This document shows positions 30,906-40,393 of a DNA stretch of 64,000 nucleotides, piece after piece. This stretch comes from Acidobacterium capsulatum ATCC 51196 (lineage in GTDB: Bacteria; Acidobacteriota; Terriglobia; Terriglobales; Acidobacteriaceae). A program made the position numbers and the translations under genes. The stretch covers positions 3,038,001 through 3,102,000 of the forward strand of contig NC_012483.1 of assembly GCF_000022565.1 (NCBI RefSeq), given 5' to 3'. Under the pieces are notes generated by a model. That model saw only the letters and a program-made list of their open reading frames with translations, was not told the origin of the DNA and searched no databases. Numbering within the stretch: the first letter of the stretch is position 1; each line of letters starts with the position of its first letter.

Positions 30906-31997
30906 TTACGGATTACTGGAAGCCGCAGGCGTCCCCGCCAGAATCGGCTCTCCCGCCGTGCCCATCAACTGCGGCAGCAGAAAGTGAAAGAACTTGTCCG
31001 AGTCCGAGTGCAGGCACACATTCGCGTTCGGCGTGCCGCTGCCCACATGCGTGAAGCCGCGGTTGCCAATCACAATGTCCATCGGCTGCGTGGGGCACAG
31101 CGAGGGATCCATCACATACGCCACAGCCATCGCGTCATATAGCGTTGGCGTGGGGTTCTGCATCGCCGCTGTCCATTCATTCGTGAGCGTGCTGAGCGTA
31201 TCCGTCAGCGGCGTCCCTGCGCTGAAGACAATCGGCCGCATCACCTCATCCAGCTTCAGTTGCGTGGAGTCGAGCGGCATCATGTCAATCGGCACGCCCG
31301 AGGCAAAGAGCTTCTGTGCTGCCGGAATATCAGACGCAATGTTGTACTCCGCGCTCGGCGACTCACCCGGCAGATAGCCAAGATTGCCATAGCCCTGGTG
31401 GATCGAGCCGCCCATCAGCACCACGCGCTTCAGTTGCTTAAACGTCGCCGGATCGCGCGCAATCAGCGCCGCCAGATTATGAAACGGCGCCAGCGCAATC
31501 AGCGTGATCTGTCCGGGATATTTCTTGATTTCGCTCTGCAAAAACTGCACCGCATCGGGCCAGCTTCCCGGCCGTGCCTGGTAGCCCTCGGCGTAATACT
31601 CCTGCGTAAATGCAGCCGTCGGCTGCGTGTGCAGGCCAGCCGCTACCGGAATATCCGAGTGGCCCGTCGCATCGAGAAACCGCTTCACCAGCCGCGCGCG
31701 CAGCGTCGTGTCGCCCCAGTCCGTCGTGACGCCCAGCACCTGCAACTGCGGCGAAGAAACCGCCAGCCCCAGCGCATACGCGTCGTCGATATCGTCTCCA
31801 ATATCGGTGTCGATAATCACCTTCTGCGGCGGAGCCGTCACGGCATTCGCTGTTCCGGGTGTCGTCTGGCTTGCCGAAGCCGCAGGCGTGTTCTGCGTGG
31901 CTGAAGTCGTGGCCGGCGTCGTGGGTGCTGTCTGCGCCATGCCCGGCAGTGCGCTCACCGCGCACAGCAAAAAAGGGGTTAGCAATTTCCGCATCAT
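30906..31997 (-). CDS. Secreted inosine/uridine-preferring nucleoside hydrolase
   Basis: 363 residues. A signal peptide (LLTPFLLCAVSALPGMAQ) and a Thr/Ala-rich linker to about residue 60 precede the IUNH core. The calcium-binding DTDIGDDIDDAYALG motif is intact, with later LIALAPFHNLAALI and VLMGG segments. It cleaves the N-glycosidic bond of ribonucleosides. The signal peptide points to scavenging of nucleosides in the periplasm or outside the cell. It starts six bases after the CDF exporter stop, with AGAGG in the junction, so the two are translated together although no functional link is known. Confidence 0.9.
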   Translation of the reverse strand: MMRKLLTPFLLCAVSALPGMAQTAPTTPATTSATQNTPAASASQTTPGTANAVTAPPQKVIIDTDIGDDIDDAYALGLAVSSPQLQVLGVTTDWGDTTLRARLVKRFLDATGHSDIPVAAGLHTQPTAAFTQEYYAEGYQARPGSWPDAVQFLQSEIKKYPGQITLIALAPFHNLAALIARDPATFKQLKRVVLMGGSIHQGYGNLGYLPGESPSAEYNIASDIPAAQKLFASGVPIDMMPLDSTQLKLDEVMRPIVFSAGTPLTDTLSTLTNEWTAAMQNPTPTLYDAMAVAYVMDPSLCPTQPMDIVIGNRGFTHVGSGTPNANVCLHSDSDKFFHFLLPQLMGTAGEPILAGTPAASSNP

Positions 31998-32003
31998 CTG
32001 CCT

Positions 32004-32981
32004 CTAATGGACGTGCCCATGCTCATGATCGTGAGCATGGCCGTGACTGTGGCCGTGATGATGTCCATGGCCTGCGTCGCTGACCTCGAGCGGAGAAGCG
32101 CAGCCATGCGACACCTCGCACGGCGCATTCTCAAACTGCACTGTCGTGTGCTGAATGTGAAACTTGTCGCGCAGCATGCAGCGAATGTTCTCCAGAATCA
32201 GTTGGCTCTCTGACGGCGGAATATCCGGAATCGTCACATGCGTGGCCAGCGCGTGGCTGTTCGAGCCCAGGCTCCACACATGCAGGTCGTGCACATCTTC
32301 CACGCCGTCAATGGTGCAGAGCCGCGTGCGAATCTCTTCCAGGCGCAGCCCGCGCGGCGTGCCTTCGAGCAGTATGTTCAGCGTCTCGCGCACAATGCCC
32401 AGCGAAGACCAGAAGATCATCGCCGCAATGCCCAGCGAGAGCGCCGGGTCCACCCACGTCATGCCAGTGAAAAAAATCACCACGCCGCCCACAATCACAG
32501 CGGCCGTGGAGAGCGTGTCGCCCAGCATGTGGATGTACACGCTGCGCATATTCACGTCGTGGCTCACGCGCCACAACAGCGTCGCGATGACGCCGTTCAT
32601 CAGTACCCCGGCGGCGGCCACCGCCATCATGATCTTCGGATGCACACCCGCCGGATGCTGAAACCGCGCCACCGCTTCCCAGGCAATCCAGACTGAAATC
32701 ACCATCAGCGCCAGCGCATTCAAAAATGCCGCCAGCACTCCCGCGCGATGATATCCAAAGGTCTTGCGAGGGTTGGCCGGGCGCATCTGAAAGTAGACGG
32801 CCACAAATGACAGCACCAGCGCCAGCGCATCCGAAGCATTATGCCCCGCCTCTGAGATCAGCGCCAGCGAGTGCGCGCGCCATCCGGCAAAGAGCGTCAG
32901 CCCGACATAGCCAAGCGTCGCCGCGACAGAAAACTGCAGCACGCGTTGCGTTTTTTTCGTGGGTGCGGCGTGTACGTGCAT
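32004..32981 (-). CDS. Cation diffusion facilitator metal exporter with C-terminal His tail
   Basis: 325 residues with six membrane segments. The metal site HNASDALALVLSF is in helix II, with the paired helix V DTLSTAAVIVGG. The C-terminal cytoplasmic dimerisation domain has DVHDLHVWSLGSNSHALATHV. The protein ends in an alternating His tail (GHHHGHSHGHAHDHEHGHVH). In many Zn CDFs such runs lie between helices IV and V or at the N terminus, so a C-terminal tail is less common. It likely exports Zn (also Co or Cd) using the proton gradient. It precedes the nucleoside hydrolase on the same strand. Confidence 0.9.
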   Translation of the reverse strand: MHVHAAPTKKTQRVLQFSVAATLGYVGLTLFAGWRAHSLALISEAGHNASDALALVLSFVAVYFQMRPANPRKTFGYHRAGVLAAFLNALALMVISVWIAWEAVARFQHPAGVHPKIMMAVAAAGVLMNGVIATLLWRVSHDVNMRSVYIHMLGDTLSTAAVIVGGVVIFFTGMTWVDPALSLGIAAMIFWSSLGIVRETLNILLEGTPRGLRLEEIRTRLCTIDGVEDVHDLHVWSLGSNSHALATHVTIPDIPPSESQLILENIRCMLRDKFHIQHTTVQFENAPCEVSHGCASPLEVSDAGHGHHHGHSHGHAHDHEHGHVH

Positions 32982-33051
32982 CTTTTATCAGTCTATCGGC
33001 AGCAGCCTGCGGCGGGGAAATGACCGCTCTCCCCCCGAAAAACTGGCTCTC

Positions 33052-33531
33052 CTACGCTGAGGTCGTCGTCCGGGGCGTGCGCTGCGGAGGAATCCCGCGC
33101 CGCACCGGCACGCCTGAGGCAATATCCCGCAGCCCTGACCAGGTTTCGGCTACCACAATGCTGTTGGTGGGCCGGTGCGTGTCATACCGCACCGAGCAGG
33201 GAAACCCCAGCCGCATCTGGTGAATATCGAGATATTCGCTCAGCGTCGAGACATCCTGCGAGCACTCGTACACCACCCCGGCAATCTCATATTTGTACAG
33301 AATCAGTTGCATGCCGCCCTTGCGGCCGCTCTCTTCTTCCGTCAGGTCTGAGACGTCGAGCACCGTGCCGTCAATCAGCCGCCCCATCCGCACCAGATCC
33401 TCGCGCCGCATCCGTTCCAGGTCGTCGGCGGTGGGGCGTTTGCGCAGCATCAGCCAGGCCCCGGCTCCGGCGGCAAATAACGCGAAAACGGCTGCTGTTC
33501 CATACACCTGAGGGTCGCGCAAGTTATACAC
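33052..33531 (-). CDS. Conserved membrane-anchored protein of unknown function
   Basis: 159 residues from a GTG start at 33531, which has GGAG eight bases upstream; a TTG at 33564 is also in frame. One hydrophobic helix ([21 protein letters not shown]) is followed by a Arg/Lys-rich turn and a soluble beta-rich domain with two features: [19 protein letters not shown] and [14 protein letters not shown]. The shape recalls DUF3592-type domains, but the match is not certain. It diverges from hslV. I do not recognise a function. Confidence 0.7.
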   Translation of the reverse strand: MYNLRDPQVYGTAAVFALFAAGAGAWLMLRKRPTADDLERMRREDLVRMGRLIDGTVLDVSDLTEEESGRKGGMQLILYKYEIAGVVYECSQDVSTLSEYLDIHQMRLGFPCSVRYDTHRPTNSIVVAETWSGLRDIASGVPVRRGIPPQRTPRTTTSA

Positions 33532-33774
33532 CGGCAGAGCTCCGCAATCGGCAAAAAGAACCAAGGTCGTGCAACGGCAGAATACCTCAGGTCCATCCGG
33601 ATTTCTCCTCCCATTCTGCCCCGCACCATGACCTTCTGTTCACAGTGGGAAAAGCCCCATCCTGCCCCGCTCGGAAATCGCCCGTGCCGCCCCGCCATCA
33701 CCGCCCGCCGCCGCAGGGACGCTGTCCCGCCGCCGCTCAAATCCCCGCCACGCGGGCGATATACTCAAAAGAGC

Positions 33775-34389
33775 ATGTCAACTCGCCGGAATTCTTCGTT
33801 AGCCGCCCCGGGCGGCGATTCTTCTTTCCACACTTCGCAGGCTGCCCGCGCGCCGCGCATCCGTTCCACCACCGTCATCTGCGTGCGCCGCGGCAACAGC
33901 GTCGTCATGGCCGCCGATGGACAGGTCACCATGGGCGACGCCGTCATCAAGCAGTCCGCCCGCAAGGTGCGCCGCCTCTATCAGGACAAGGTGCTCGCTG
34001 GCTTTGCCGGTTCCACCGCCGATGCCTTCTCCCTCTTCGGCCGCTTTGAGGGCAAGCTCGAGCAGCACGCCGGCAACCTGGGCCGCGCCGCCGTCGAGCT
34101 CGCGAAAGACTGGCGCACCGACAAAATGCTCCGCAACCTTGAAGCTCTGCTTATCGTGGCCGATCCCCATCAGATGTTCCTCATCGGCGGCGCCGGCGAC
34201 GTCATCGAGCCCGACGAAGGCGTCACCGCCATCGGCAGCGGAGGCTCCTACGCCATGGCCGCCGCCCGCGCCCTGCTCGAAAACACCGATCTCTCCGCCC
34301 GCGAAATCGCCGAAAAGGCCCTCCGCATCGCCGGAGACATCTGCATCTACACCAACGGCCACATCACCCTCGAAGAACTGCAAGCCTAG
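33775..34389 (+). CDS. hslV: HslV proteasome-like peptidase, with N-terminal extension
   Basis: 204 residues. The core matches Hsl[12 protein letters not shown], then [22 protein letters not shown] and [13 protein letters not shown]. The catalytic nucleophile should be Thr32, aligned with Thr2 of E. coli HslV, so 31 residues precede it and must be removed to free it, as in proteasome beta subunits. No in-frame start lies between the ATG at 33775 and Thr32. HslV forms a dodecamer with HslU that degrades misfolded proteins. Its stop is 23 bases before hslU. Confidence 0.95.
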   Translation: MSTRRNSSLAAPGGDSSFHTSQAARAPRIRSTTVICVRRGNSVVMAADGQVTMGDAVIKQSARKVRRLYQDKVLAGFAGSTADAFSLFGRFEGKLEQHAGNLGRAAVELAKDWRTDKMLRNLEALLIVADPHQMFLIGGAGDVIEPDEGVTAIGSGGSYAMAAARALLENTDLSAREIAEKALRIAGDICIYTNGHITLEELQA

Positions 34390-34412
34390 CGCTCAGAAAG
34401 GAGCACGCCCTC

Positions 34413-35984
<1,572 letters not shown>

Positions 35985-35999
35985 ACCATCCCGGGTGCC

Positions 36000-37024
36000 T
36001 GTAGAAGGTCAAGAGGTTGTTCCTTCTTGGGATCGGCTGCTTGGCGGTTTGTAGTTGAGGCTACCATGAGGTCTTTCGTGGTTGTAGTAGTGGATCCAGG
36101 ACTGCAAGTGTTGATCTCTCTGGCTGGAGTCGGTCCAGTGTTTGGCGTAAGCCCATTCGCGCATGGCTGTCTGGATGAAGCGCTCGGCCTTGCCGTTGGT
36201 TCTGGGGGTATAGGGCCGAGTGCGGCTGTGTTTGATGGCCATCTGCTGGCAAGCCTGACGGAACTGGCGAGAGCGGTAGCTGCTGCCGTTGTCGGTCAGC
36301 AGCGCGCGGATGCCGATACCATGGCTGGCGAAAAACTCAACCGCCGCGTGCAGAAAACCGATCGTGGTTTCCGCCTTCTGATCGGCCAGCATCTGGGCGA
36401 AGACCATGCGCGAGTGATCGTCGACGGCCACATGCAGAGCCAAAAAGCCCGGGTGTTCCTTCTTGCCCCGCAGCCTGCCGTCGCCGCGCAGCGAGACCTC
36501 GCCGAAGCGCGTCATGCCTTTGATGTCCAGATGCAGCAAGTCGCCTGGAGCGGCATGCTCATAGCGAACCACCGGCGGAGGCGGGTTCAGATCGCGCCAT
36601 CGGCTCAGCCGCGCGCGCCGCAAAATACGGCTCACCGAAGACACGCTCACAGCGCTGCGCCGGGCGATCTGATACCCCGGCATGTAACCCCGCCGTAGCT
36701 CAATCACACTCAGCCGCAACGCCTCCGGCAAGCGCCGCGGGCTGCGATGCGGACGCGAGCTGCGGTCCCGCAAGCCATCCGAACCCTCGGCGCGATACCG
36801 GCGCACCCATTTGCCGGCCGTCTTTGCGCTCACGTTGAAGCTGGCCGCGGCCAGCTTCAACGTGCACCCGGTACAAATAACTTTTCTCGCCAACTGCTCT
36901 CGACTGTAAGGCGTTAGACGAGCATTCTGGTGAATGTCCATTCGATCTCTCCGAAGACTCTGCTTGTTCGCCACAAACAGCTTCTCCGCGAAATTTCGAA
37001 TGGACAACCTCTTGAAACATCACA
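36000..37024 (-). mobile_element. IS481-family insertion sequence, intact, with 6-bp target duplication
   Basis: The element starts TGTAGAAGG at 36000 and ends at 37024 with the inverse TGTGATGTT. Both ends share TCAAGAGGTTGT (36008-36019 and its complement near 37004-37015). The flanking GGTGCC at 35994-35999 is repeated at 37025-37030, a 6-bp target-site duplication. The transposase fills the element. It has landed inside an R2-type repeat (GGTGCCCCACGTCC). Confidence 0.9.
36009..36941 (-). CDS. IS481-family transposase
   Basis: 310 residues. An N-terminal HTH region (YSREQLARKVICTGCTLKLA with SAKTAGKWVRRY) and an integrase core follow. The DDE triad falls in LLHLDIKGM, ALLTDNGSSY and PRTNGKAERFIQ, all intact. 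It moves the element by cut-and-paste or copy-paste-like chemistry. I start at MDIHQNARLTPYSRE (36941), typical of the family; an upstream in-frame ATG at 37007 lies inside the terminal inverted repeat. No frameshift or stop interrupts it, so it may be active. Confidence 0.93.
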   Translation of the reverse strand: MDIHQNARLTPYSREQLARKVICTGCTLKLAAASFNVSAKTAGKWVRRYRAEGSDGLRDRSSRPHRSPRRLPEALRLSVIELRRGYMPGYQIARRSAVSVSSVSRILRRARLSRWRDLNPPPPVVRYEHAAPGDLLHLDIKGMTRFGEVSLRGDGRLRGKKEHPGFLALHVAVDDHSRMVFAQMLADQKAETTIGFLHAAVEFFASHGIGIRALLTDNGSSYRSRQFRQACQQMAIKHSRTRPYTPRTNGKAERFIQTAMREWAYAKHWTDSSQRDQHLQSWIHYYNHERPHGSLNYKPPSSRSQEGTTS

Positions 37025-37056
37025 GGTGCCCCACGTCCATCTGCCCGGACGTGGGA
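37025..37056 (+). repeat. R2-type hairpin repeat split by the IS481 element
   Basis: CCCACGTCC (37030-37038) pairs with GGACGTGGG (37047-37055). The flanking GGTGCC is the target duplicate. The same GGGTGCCCCAC frame occurs at 30661 and 30766, where the hairpin arms are CCCACATCTC and GAGATGTGGG. Confidence 0.65.
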
Positions 37057-37172
37057 TTCCCTCATCCCATCGGGCAACGCCCGATGCCCCATGCAAGCCT
37101 GAATTTAGCTTGAGTGAATCGTTCCCTTCGGATCCTCCTGCCGCAGCTTCGGTTACTCTCATCTGATAGCTC

Positions 37173-37583
37173 ATGCAGCCATCCGCACCCAACCCAAAGC
37201 CAGCCAGCACCAGCGATTATCTGGCGGCCGAGCGCACCCTGCTCGCATGGATCCGCACCAGCCTCGCTTTCATGGGCTTCGGCTTTGTCGTCGCCCGCTT
37301 CGGGCTCTTTCTGCGCGAGCTTCGCTCTCCGCTCGGCGGCCTGCCCGGCCAGTCCACCGGAGCCTCCCTCTGGTTCGGCATCGCCCTCATTGCCTCCGGC
37401 GTGCTCATCACGGTCTTCAGCGGAGCGCACCACTTGCGCCTCATCCGCGCCCTCGGCCGTGGAGACGCCGCCGTGCCGCGCTCCACCACTCTCGCCGCCG
37501 CGGTCGTGGTCCTGCTCACCCTCGTCGGAGTCGGCATCGCCCTCTACCTCTTCCACTTCAATCTCTCGCTCCACCACGGATGA
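37173..37583 (+). CDS. DUF202-domain membrane protein (YidH family)
   Basis: 136 residues with three predicted membrane segments. The family signature YLAAERTLLAWIRTSLAFMG is followed by GFGFVVARFGLFLRE. The remaining segments are LWFGIALIASGVLI and AAVVVLLTLVGVGIALYL. DUF202 proteins are inner membrane proteins of unknown function, found as single genes as here. The start is an ATG close behind the R2 repeat. Confidence 0.88.
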   Translation: MQPSAPNPKPASTSDYLAAERTLLAWIRTSLAFMGFGFVVARFGLFLRELRSPLGGLPGQSTGASLWFGIALIASGVLITVFSGAHHLRLIRALGRGDAAVPRSTTLAAAVVVLLTLVGVGIALYLFHFNLSLHHG

Positions 37584-37867
37584 CAACCCACCCCGCCTGA
37601 ATCTCGAACAGGCGTCGGGTCATCACGAAGCGCCGGGTGCCCTGTCCAGGCTCCGCCTCGGCGGGATCAGAAACTCTTCCCTCCGCCACGCTCCGGTCCG
37701 ATCCGCCTGCCCTGCTGGAGCAAAGTACGCTATGATCTCGTACACAGAAACGGGCGAAGAATGGGGTCAGGTCACTTTGTCCACGCCCAATCGGATAGGT
37801 ATCGAAAAACGCCCTTCCCGCCAGCAGCACTCGTCCGTTCGCGCATCCTCCCCATCCCACTCAAACA

Positions 37868-37920
37868 CCCTCGACCCGTGCGGGTCGAGGGGCGCCAAAG
37901 GCGCGTGTGCCTGGACGGCC
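37868..37920 (-). repeat. Palindrome and dispersed repeat, family R3 (copy 2)
   Basis: A perfect 10-base-arm palindrome (37868-37877 with 37882-37891) runs into GGCGCCAAAGGCGCG and GTGCCTGGACGG. Read on the minus strand the latter matches copy 1 at 545-570 (CCGTCCAGGCA, then GCGCC and GGCGC). Confidence 0.55.
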
Positions 37921-37967
37921 AGTCCCTTGCCGGTAATTTCCCCTCCCTTCGATAAAATGGAATTAGA

Positions 37968-38014
37968 AGCTCAGGAAAAGACCGCCTTCCATCCGGTCTC
38001 TTTCTGAGCTTTTT
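37968..38014 (+). terminator. Terminator-like hairpin with T-run
   Basis: AGCTCAGGAAAAGACCG pairs, with minor mismatches, with CGGTCTCTTTCTGAGCT, followed by TTTT. No gene ends nearby on the plus strand except the DUF202 gene about 400 bases back, so it may end an unannotated transcript. Confidence 0.5.
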
Positions 38015-38254
38015 CCCTTTTCAGCAGGTTTTAGAGGGGGTTAATTCGCGTTGATTCTAAAGGACTTGCCAGCCTAATGTCCGGTAAGTCAAGCAATATC
38101 AATCGGTTACAAGGGCAACAATATAGTTGCTACACCTGATTGGTGGTAAATATTGCTAAGGAGAGATTGTAGGGAATAAGGCATTTTCTCCGTTGGTGCG
38201 CACGGCATAATCTTCAGACTTGATAGTCGAATTCAAAATCGGGGAGAAGTGAAA

Positions 38255-38641
38255 ATGGCGGACAGTTTCCGTTGGGTAGAAGCCCGGGCGAAATGCTCGG
38301 CCCTGCATGTGTTTAGTGAGCTCCTCCTAGGCGTCGAAGAAGACGTTAAAGCGATAAACGAGACGGATGCAGTTAAGACAAAGGCGCGTCCCTCGCTGGC
38401 GGTAATGCCTAATACAGACGGGAATTACTTTGTGGTGTTTCACTCCGGAAATGCCGCAAACAAGGTGGAGTTTAGGTGCCATCAGGACTGTATTAAGGTT
38501 TCGCGGGGCGACCGGGAATTTATTGTTACCCTCACCCTCGACAATCAAGGGCAGTGCAGGCTTCGGATAGACGGCGGAGAGAATCTGGAGCAGTGGCAGG
38601 TGCGCCGGACGATGCTGGAAGATCTCTTCTTTCATGCGTAG
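38255..38641 (+). CDS. Unknown protein, possible paralogue of the next gene
   Basis: 128 residues, no membrane segment. I use the ATG at 38255, with GGGGAG eight bases upstream; a GTG at 38249 is in frame. The C-terminal half (YFVVFHSGNAANKVEFRC, then REFIVTLTLDNQGQCRLRID) has the same order of short beta strands as the C-terminal half of the 38733-39179 protein. AT-rich codon use differs from housekeeping genes. It sits just inside the accessory island. I do not recognise the family. Confidence 0.6.
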   Translation: MADSFRWVEARAKCSALHVFSELLLGVEEDVKAINETDAVKTKARPSLAVMPNTDGNYFVVFHSGNAANKVEFRCHQDCIKVSRGDREFIVTLTLDNQGQCRLRIDGGENLEQWQVRRTMLEDLFFHA

Positions 38642-38732
38642 CCTCCCACGGGGCGGTTCTAGGAAAAGTCCGCGAATCGTAGGTTTTTCGTGGCTTTGGT
38701 GTTACCGGTAATAGCGGAGGGGAGAACCCAAG

Positions 38733-39179
38733 ATGGAATGGACAGCAGAAGCGCTGAAGGTCTATGAGGAAAAGCACCGCCGCGAAGCGATCAAAGACGA
38801 GATTTGCGTATTGCGGGGACAAATGAGGAGAGAACAGGCTCCTGGGCGCTGGATTGACCTTTCGGGGCAGTTGCGGGCGTGCGTGGTAGAACTCAACCGG
38901 AAAGCTGGGCGCACAATTATTTCGGACCAAGCGACACACACGAAGCAATACGTTTTGCGCTGCGAGGAGAGCGGTGCGACGTTGAAAATAGACTTCCACC
39001 CTGAGATGTATCGGGTAAGCATCGATGGACTTTCCCAGCCTCGCGAATTTGAACTTACCATCCGGACAAAGAACGGCAACGACACAGCCGTCTGGATAGA
39101 CCGCCAGACAGGGATGGAAGAGTCAGACCGAACGATTGCCGAATCAGTCATTCTGGAATTCCTTACAGTCTCAGCCTAG
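38733..39179 (+). CDS. Unknown protein, possible paralogue of the previous gene
   Basis: 148 residues. A charged helical N terminus (LKVYEEKHRREAIKDEIC) precedes a beta-rich part (KQYVLRCEESGATLKIDFHP, then REFELTIRTKNGNDTAVWID) that parallels the previous protein. It ends IAESVILEFLTVSA, matching QVRRTMLEDLFFHA of its neighbour in position. The two genes are 91 bases apart on the same strand. It precedes the IS1595-family transposase. The function is unknown. Confidence 0.6.
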   Translation: MEWTAEALKVYEEKHRREAIKDEICVLRGQMRREQAPGRWIDLSGQLRACVVELNRKAGRTIISDQATHTKQYVLRCEESGATLKIDFHPEMYRVSIDGLSQPREFELTIRTKNGNDTAVWIDRQTGMEESDRTIAESVILEFLTVSA

Positions 39180-39238
39180 ACTCCCTGTAGCTTTTATACT
39201 TGACACACCACGCATATCTAAATACAGTTATTTACGCT

Positions 39239-40222
39239 ATGAAATCCAGAGATGAAATCCAATCGCCCAAGAGTCTGTTAGAGGCTGCGCGGTATTTCGA
39301 GAATTCCGATGTGTGCATGGAGTTTGTCGCGGCGATGCGCTGGCCGAATGGCCCGGTTTGCCCTCACTGCGGGAGTGCTCGGTATTCGTTTCTGACCACC
39401 CGGCGCATCTGGAAGTGCAAGAGCTGCCGGAAGCAGTATTCCGTGAAGTCAGGCACCATTTTCGAGGATTCCCCGATTCCGTTGGACAAATGGCTGATGG
39501 CTGTCTGGCTGGTCGTCAACTGCAAGAATGGCGTTTCCAGCTACGAGATTATGCGCGCCGTGAAGGTCACTCAGAAGTCTGCATGGTTCATGCTGCACCG
39601 GATCCGGCTGGCGCTCAAGAATAGCTCATGGGAGAAGCTGGGCGGCCGCGGTCATGGCCCGATTGAGATGGATGAGACTTTCGTGGGCGGCAGAGCTCAG
39701 AACATGCACGCCTCGCGGCGGCGGCGTCTACAGGAAGGATTGAGAGGCCAGCATAAGACCGTGGTGGTGGGTATGCTGGATCGAGACGCGCGCCAGGTAC
39801 GCGCAAAGGTCGTACCGAACGTGAAGCGCGAAACCCTGCTCAATGAGATTTTGGAGAACATCAACCGGAAAGCCACCATCTACACCGACAACGCCACCGC
39901 ATACGACGCGCTCAAGGTCCGGGACTTCGTACACGAAACCGTAACCCATATCGAAGAGTACGTCCGGGGTGAGGTTCACACTCAGGGGATAGAGAACTTC
40001 TGGAGCCTGTTGAAGCGCGGAATCAAGGGCACTTACGTTTCCGTCGAACCCTTCCACCTTGACCGCTATGTGACTGAACAGGTCTTCCGGTTCAATAACC
40101 GGGCGACCAAAGGCAATCCGCTCGACGATGGCGACCGCTTCATGCTGGCAGTATCGCAGATTTCAGGCAAGAGACTGACTTACGCAGAACTGACCGGCAA
40201 GGTGCAGGAAACGGCCTTCTAA
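39239..40222 (+). CDS. IS1595-family transposase
   Basis: 327 residues. A Cys4-type zinc ribbon lies near the N terminus (CPHCGSARYSF and WKCKSCRKQYS). The DDE catalytic domain follows with IEMDETFVGG, IYTDNATAYDAL and HTQGIENFWSLLKRGIKGTY, the ISXO2/IS1595 pattern. The start MKSRDEIQSPKSLLEAARYF is typical. It is intact. The TTGACA of the left inverted repeat could be its promoter, with TAAATA as a -10. Its stop overlaps the convergent small gene by four bases. Confidence 0.92.
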   Translation: MKSRDEIQSPKSLLEAARYFENSDVCMEFVAAMRWPNGPVCPHCGSARYSFLTTRRIWKCKSCRKQYSVKSGTIFEDSPIPLDKWLMAVWLVVNCKNGVSSYEIMRAVKVTQKSAWFMLHRIRLALKNSSWEKLGGRGHGPIEMDETFVGGRAQNMHASRRRRLQEGLRGQHKTVVVGMLDRDARQVRAKVVPNVKRETLLNEILENINRKATIYTDNATAYDALKVRDFVHETVTHIEEYVRGEVHTQGIENFWSLLKRGIKGTYVSVEPFHLDRYVTEQVFRFNNRATKGNPLDDGDRFMLAVSQISGKRLTYAELTGKVQETAF

Positions 40223-40389
40223 TCCCTATCGCCGGAAGCGTGGTCCGAAGAGGAAGTCTTAGCCTCGCGGCCCCTCTCCTGCTTCTCCGCTTCTATCCGC
40301 CTTTGCATCTCTTCCTTGGACACGCCGAGGATATCCCGCATTGCCTGCGAGAACTTAGCAAACTCCGGGCTGTCAGGCGGTGTCTTCAT
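40219..40389 (-). CDS. Small protein of unknown function, paired with DUF3800
   Basis: 56 residues from the ATG at 40389 (MKTPPDSPEFAKFSQAMRD, then ILGVSKEEMQRRIEAEKQER). Short proteins with this FxxAMRxIL-S-KEE-RRIEAEK pattern occur as hypothetical genes in acidobacteria and relatives; I cannot assign a role. The start is four bases after the DUF3800 stop, so the two are one transcript. An upstream in-frame ATG at 40431 would overlap the DUF3800 gene by 38 bases. Confidence 0.65.
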   Translation of the reverse strand: MKTPPDSPEFAKFSQAMRDILGVSKEEMQRRIEAEKQERGREAKTSSSDHASGDRD

Positions 40390-40393
40390 GGCT

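Larger units (their letters stand above)
37584..38254. other. 670-bp non-coding stretch at the edge of the accessory island
   Basis: The left half is GC-rich and has no convincing gene. It contains a perfect palindrome, CCCTCGACCC-GTGC-GGGTCGAGGG (37868-37891), followed by an inverted R3 repeat (37891-37920), then a terminator-like hairpin near 37968-38014. From about 38020 on, base composition shifts to AT-rich. A nested hairpin lies at 38092-38157. Any short open frames here look random. Confidence 0.6.

Noticed and set aside
37114-38007. 297-codon plus-strand frame overlapping the DUF202 gene
   Set aside because: It is out of frame with the recognisable DUF202 protein and Ser/Pro/Ala-rich without domain signal.
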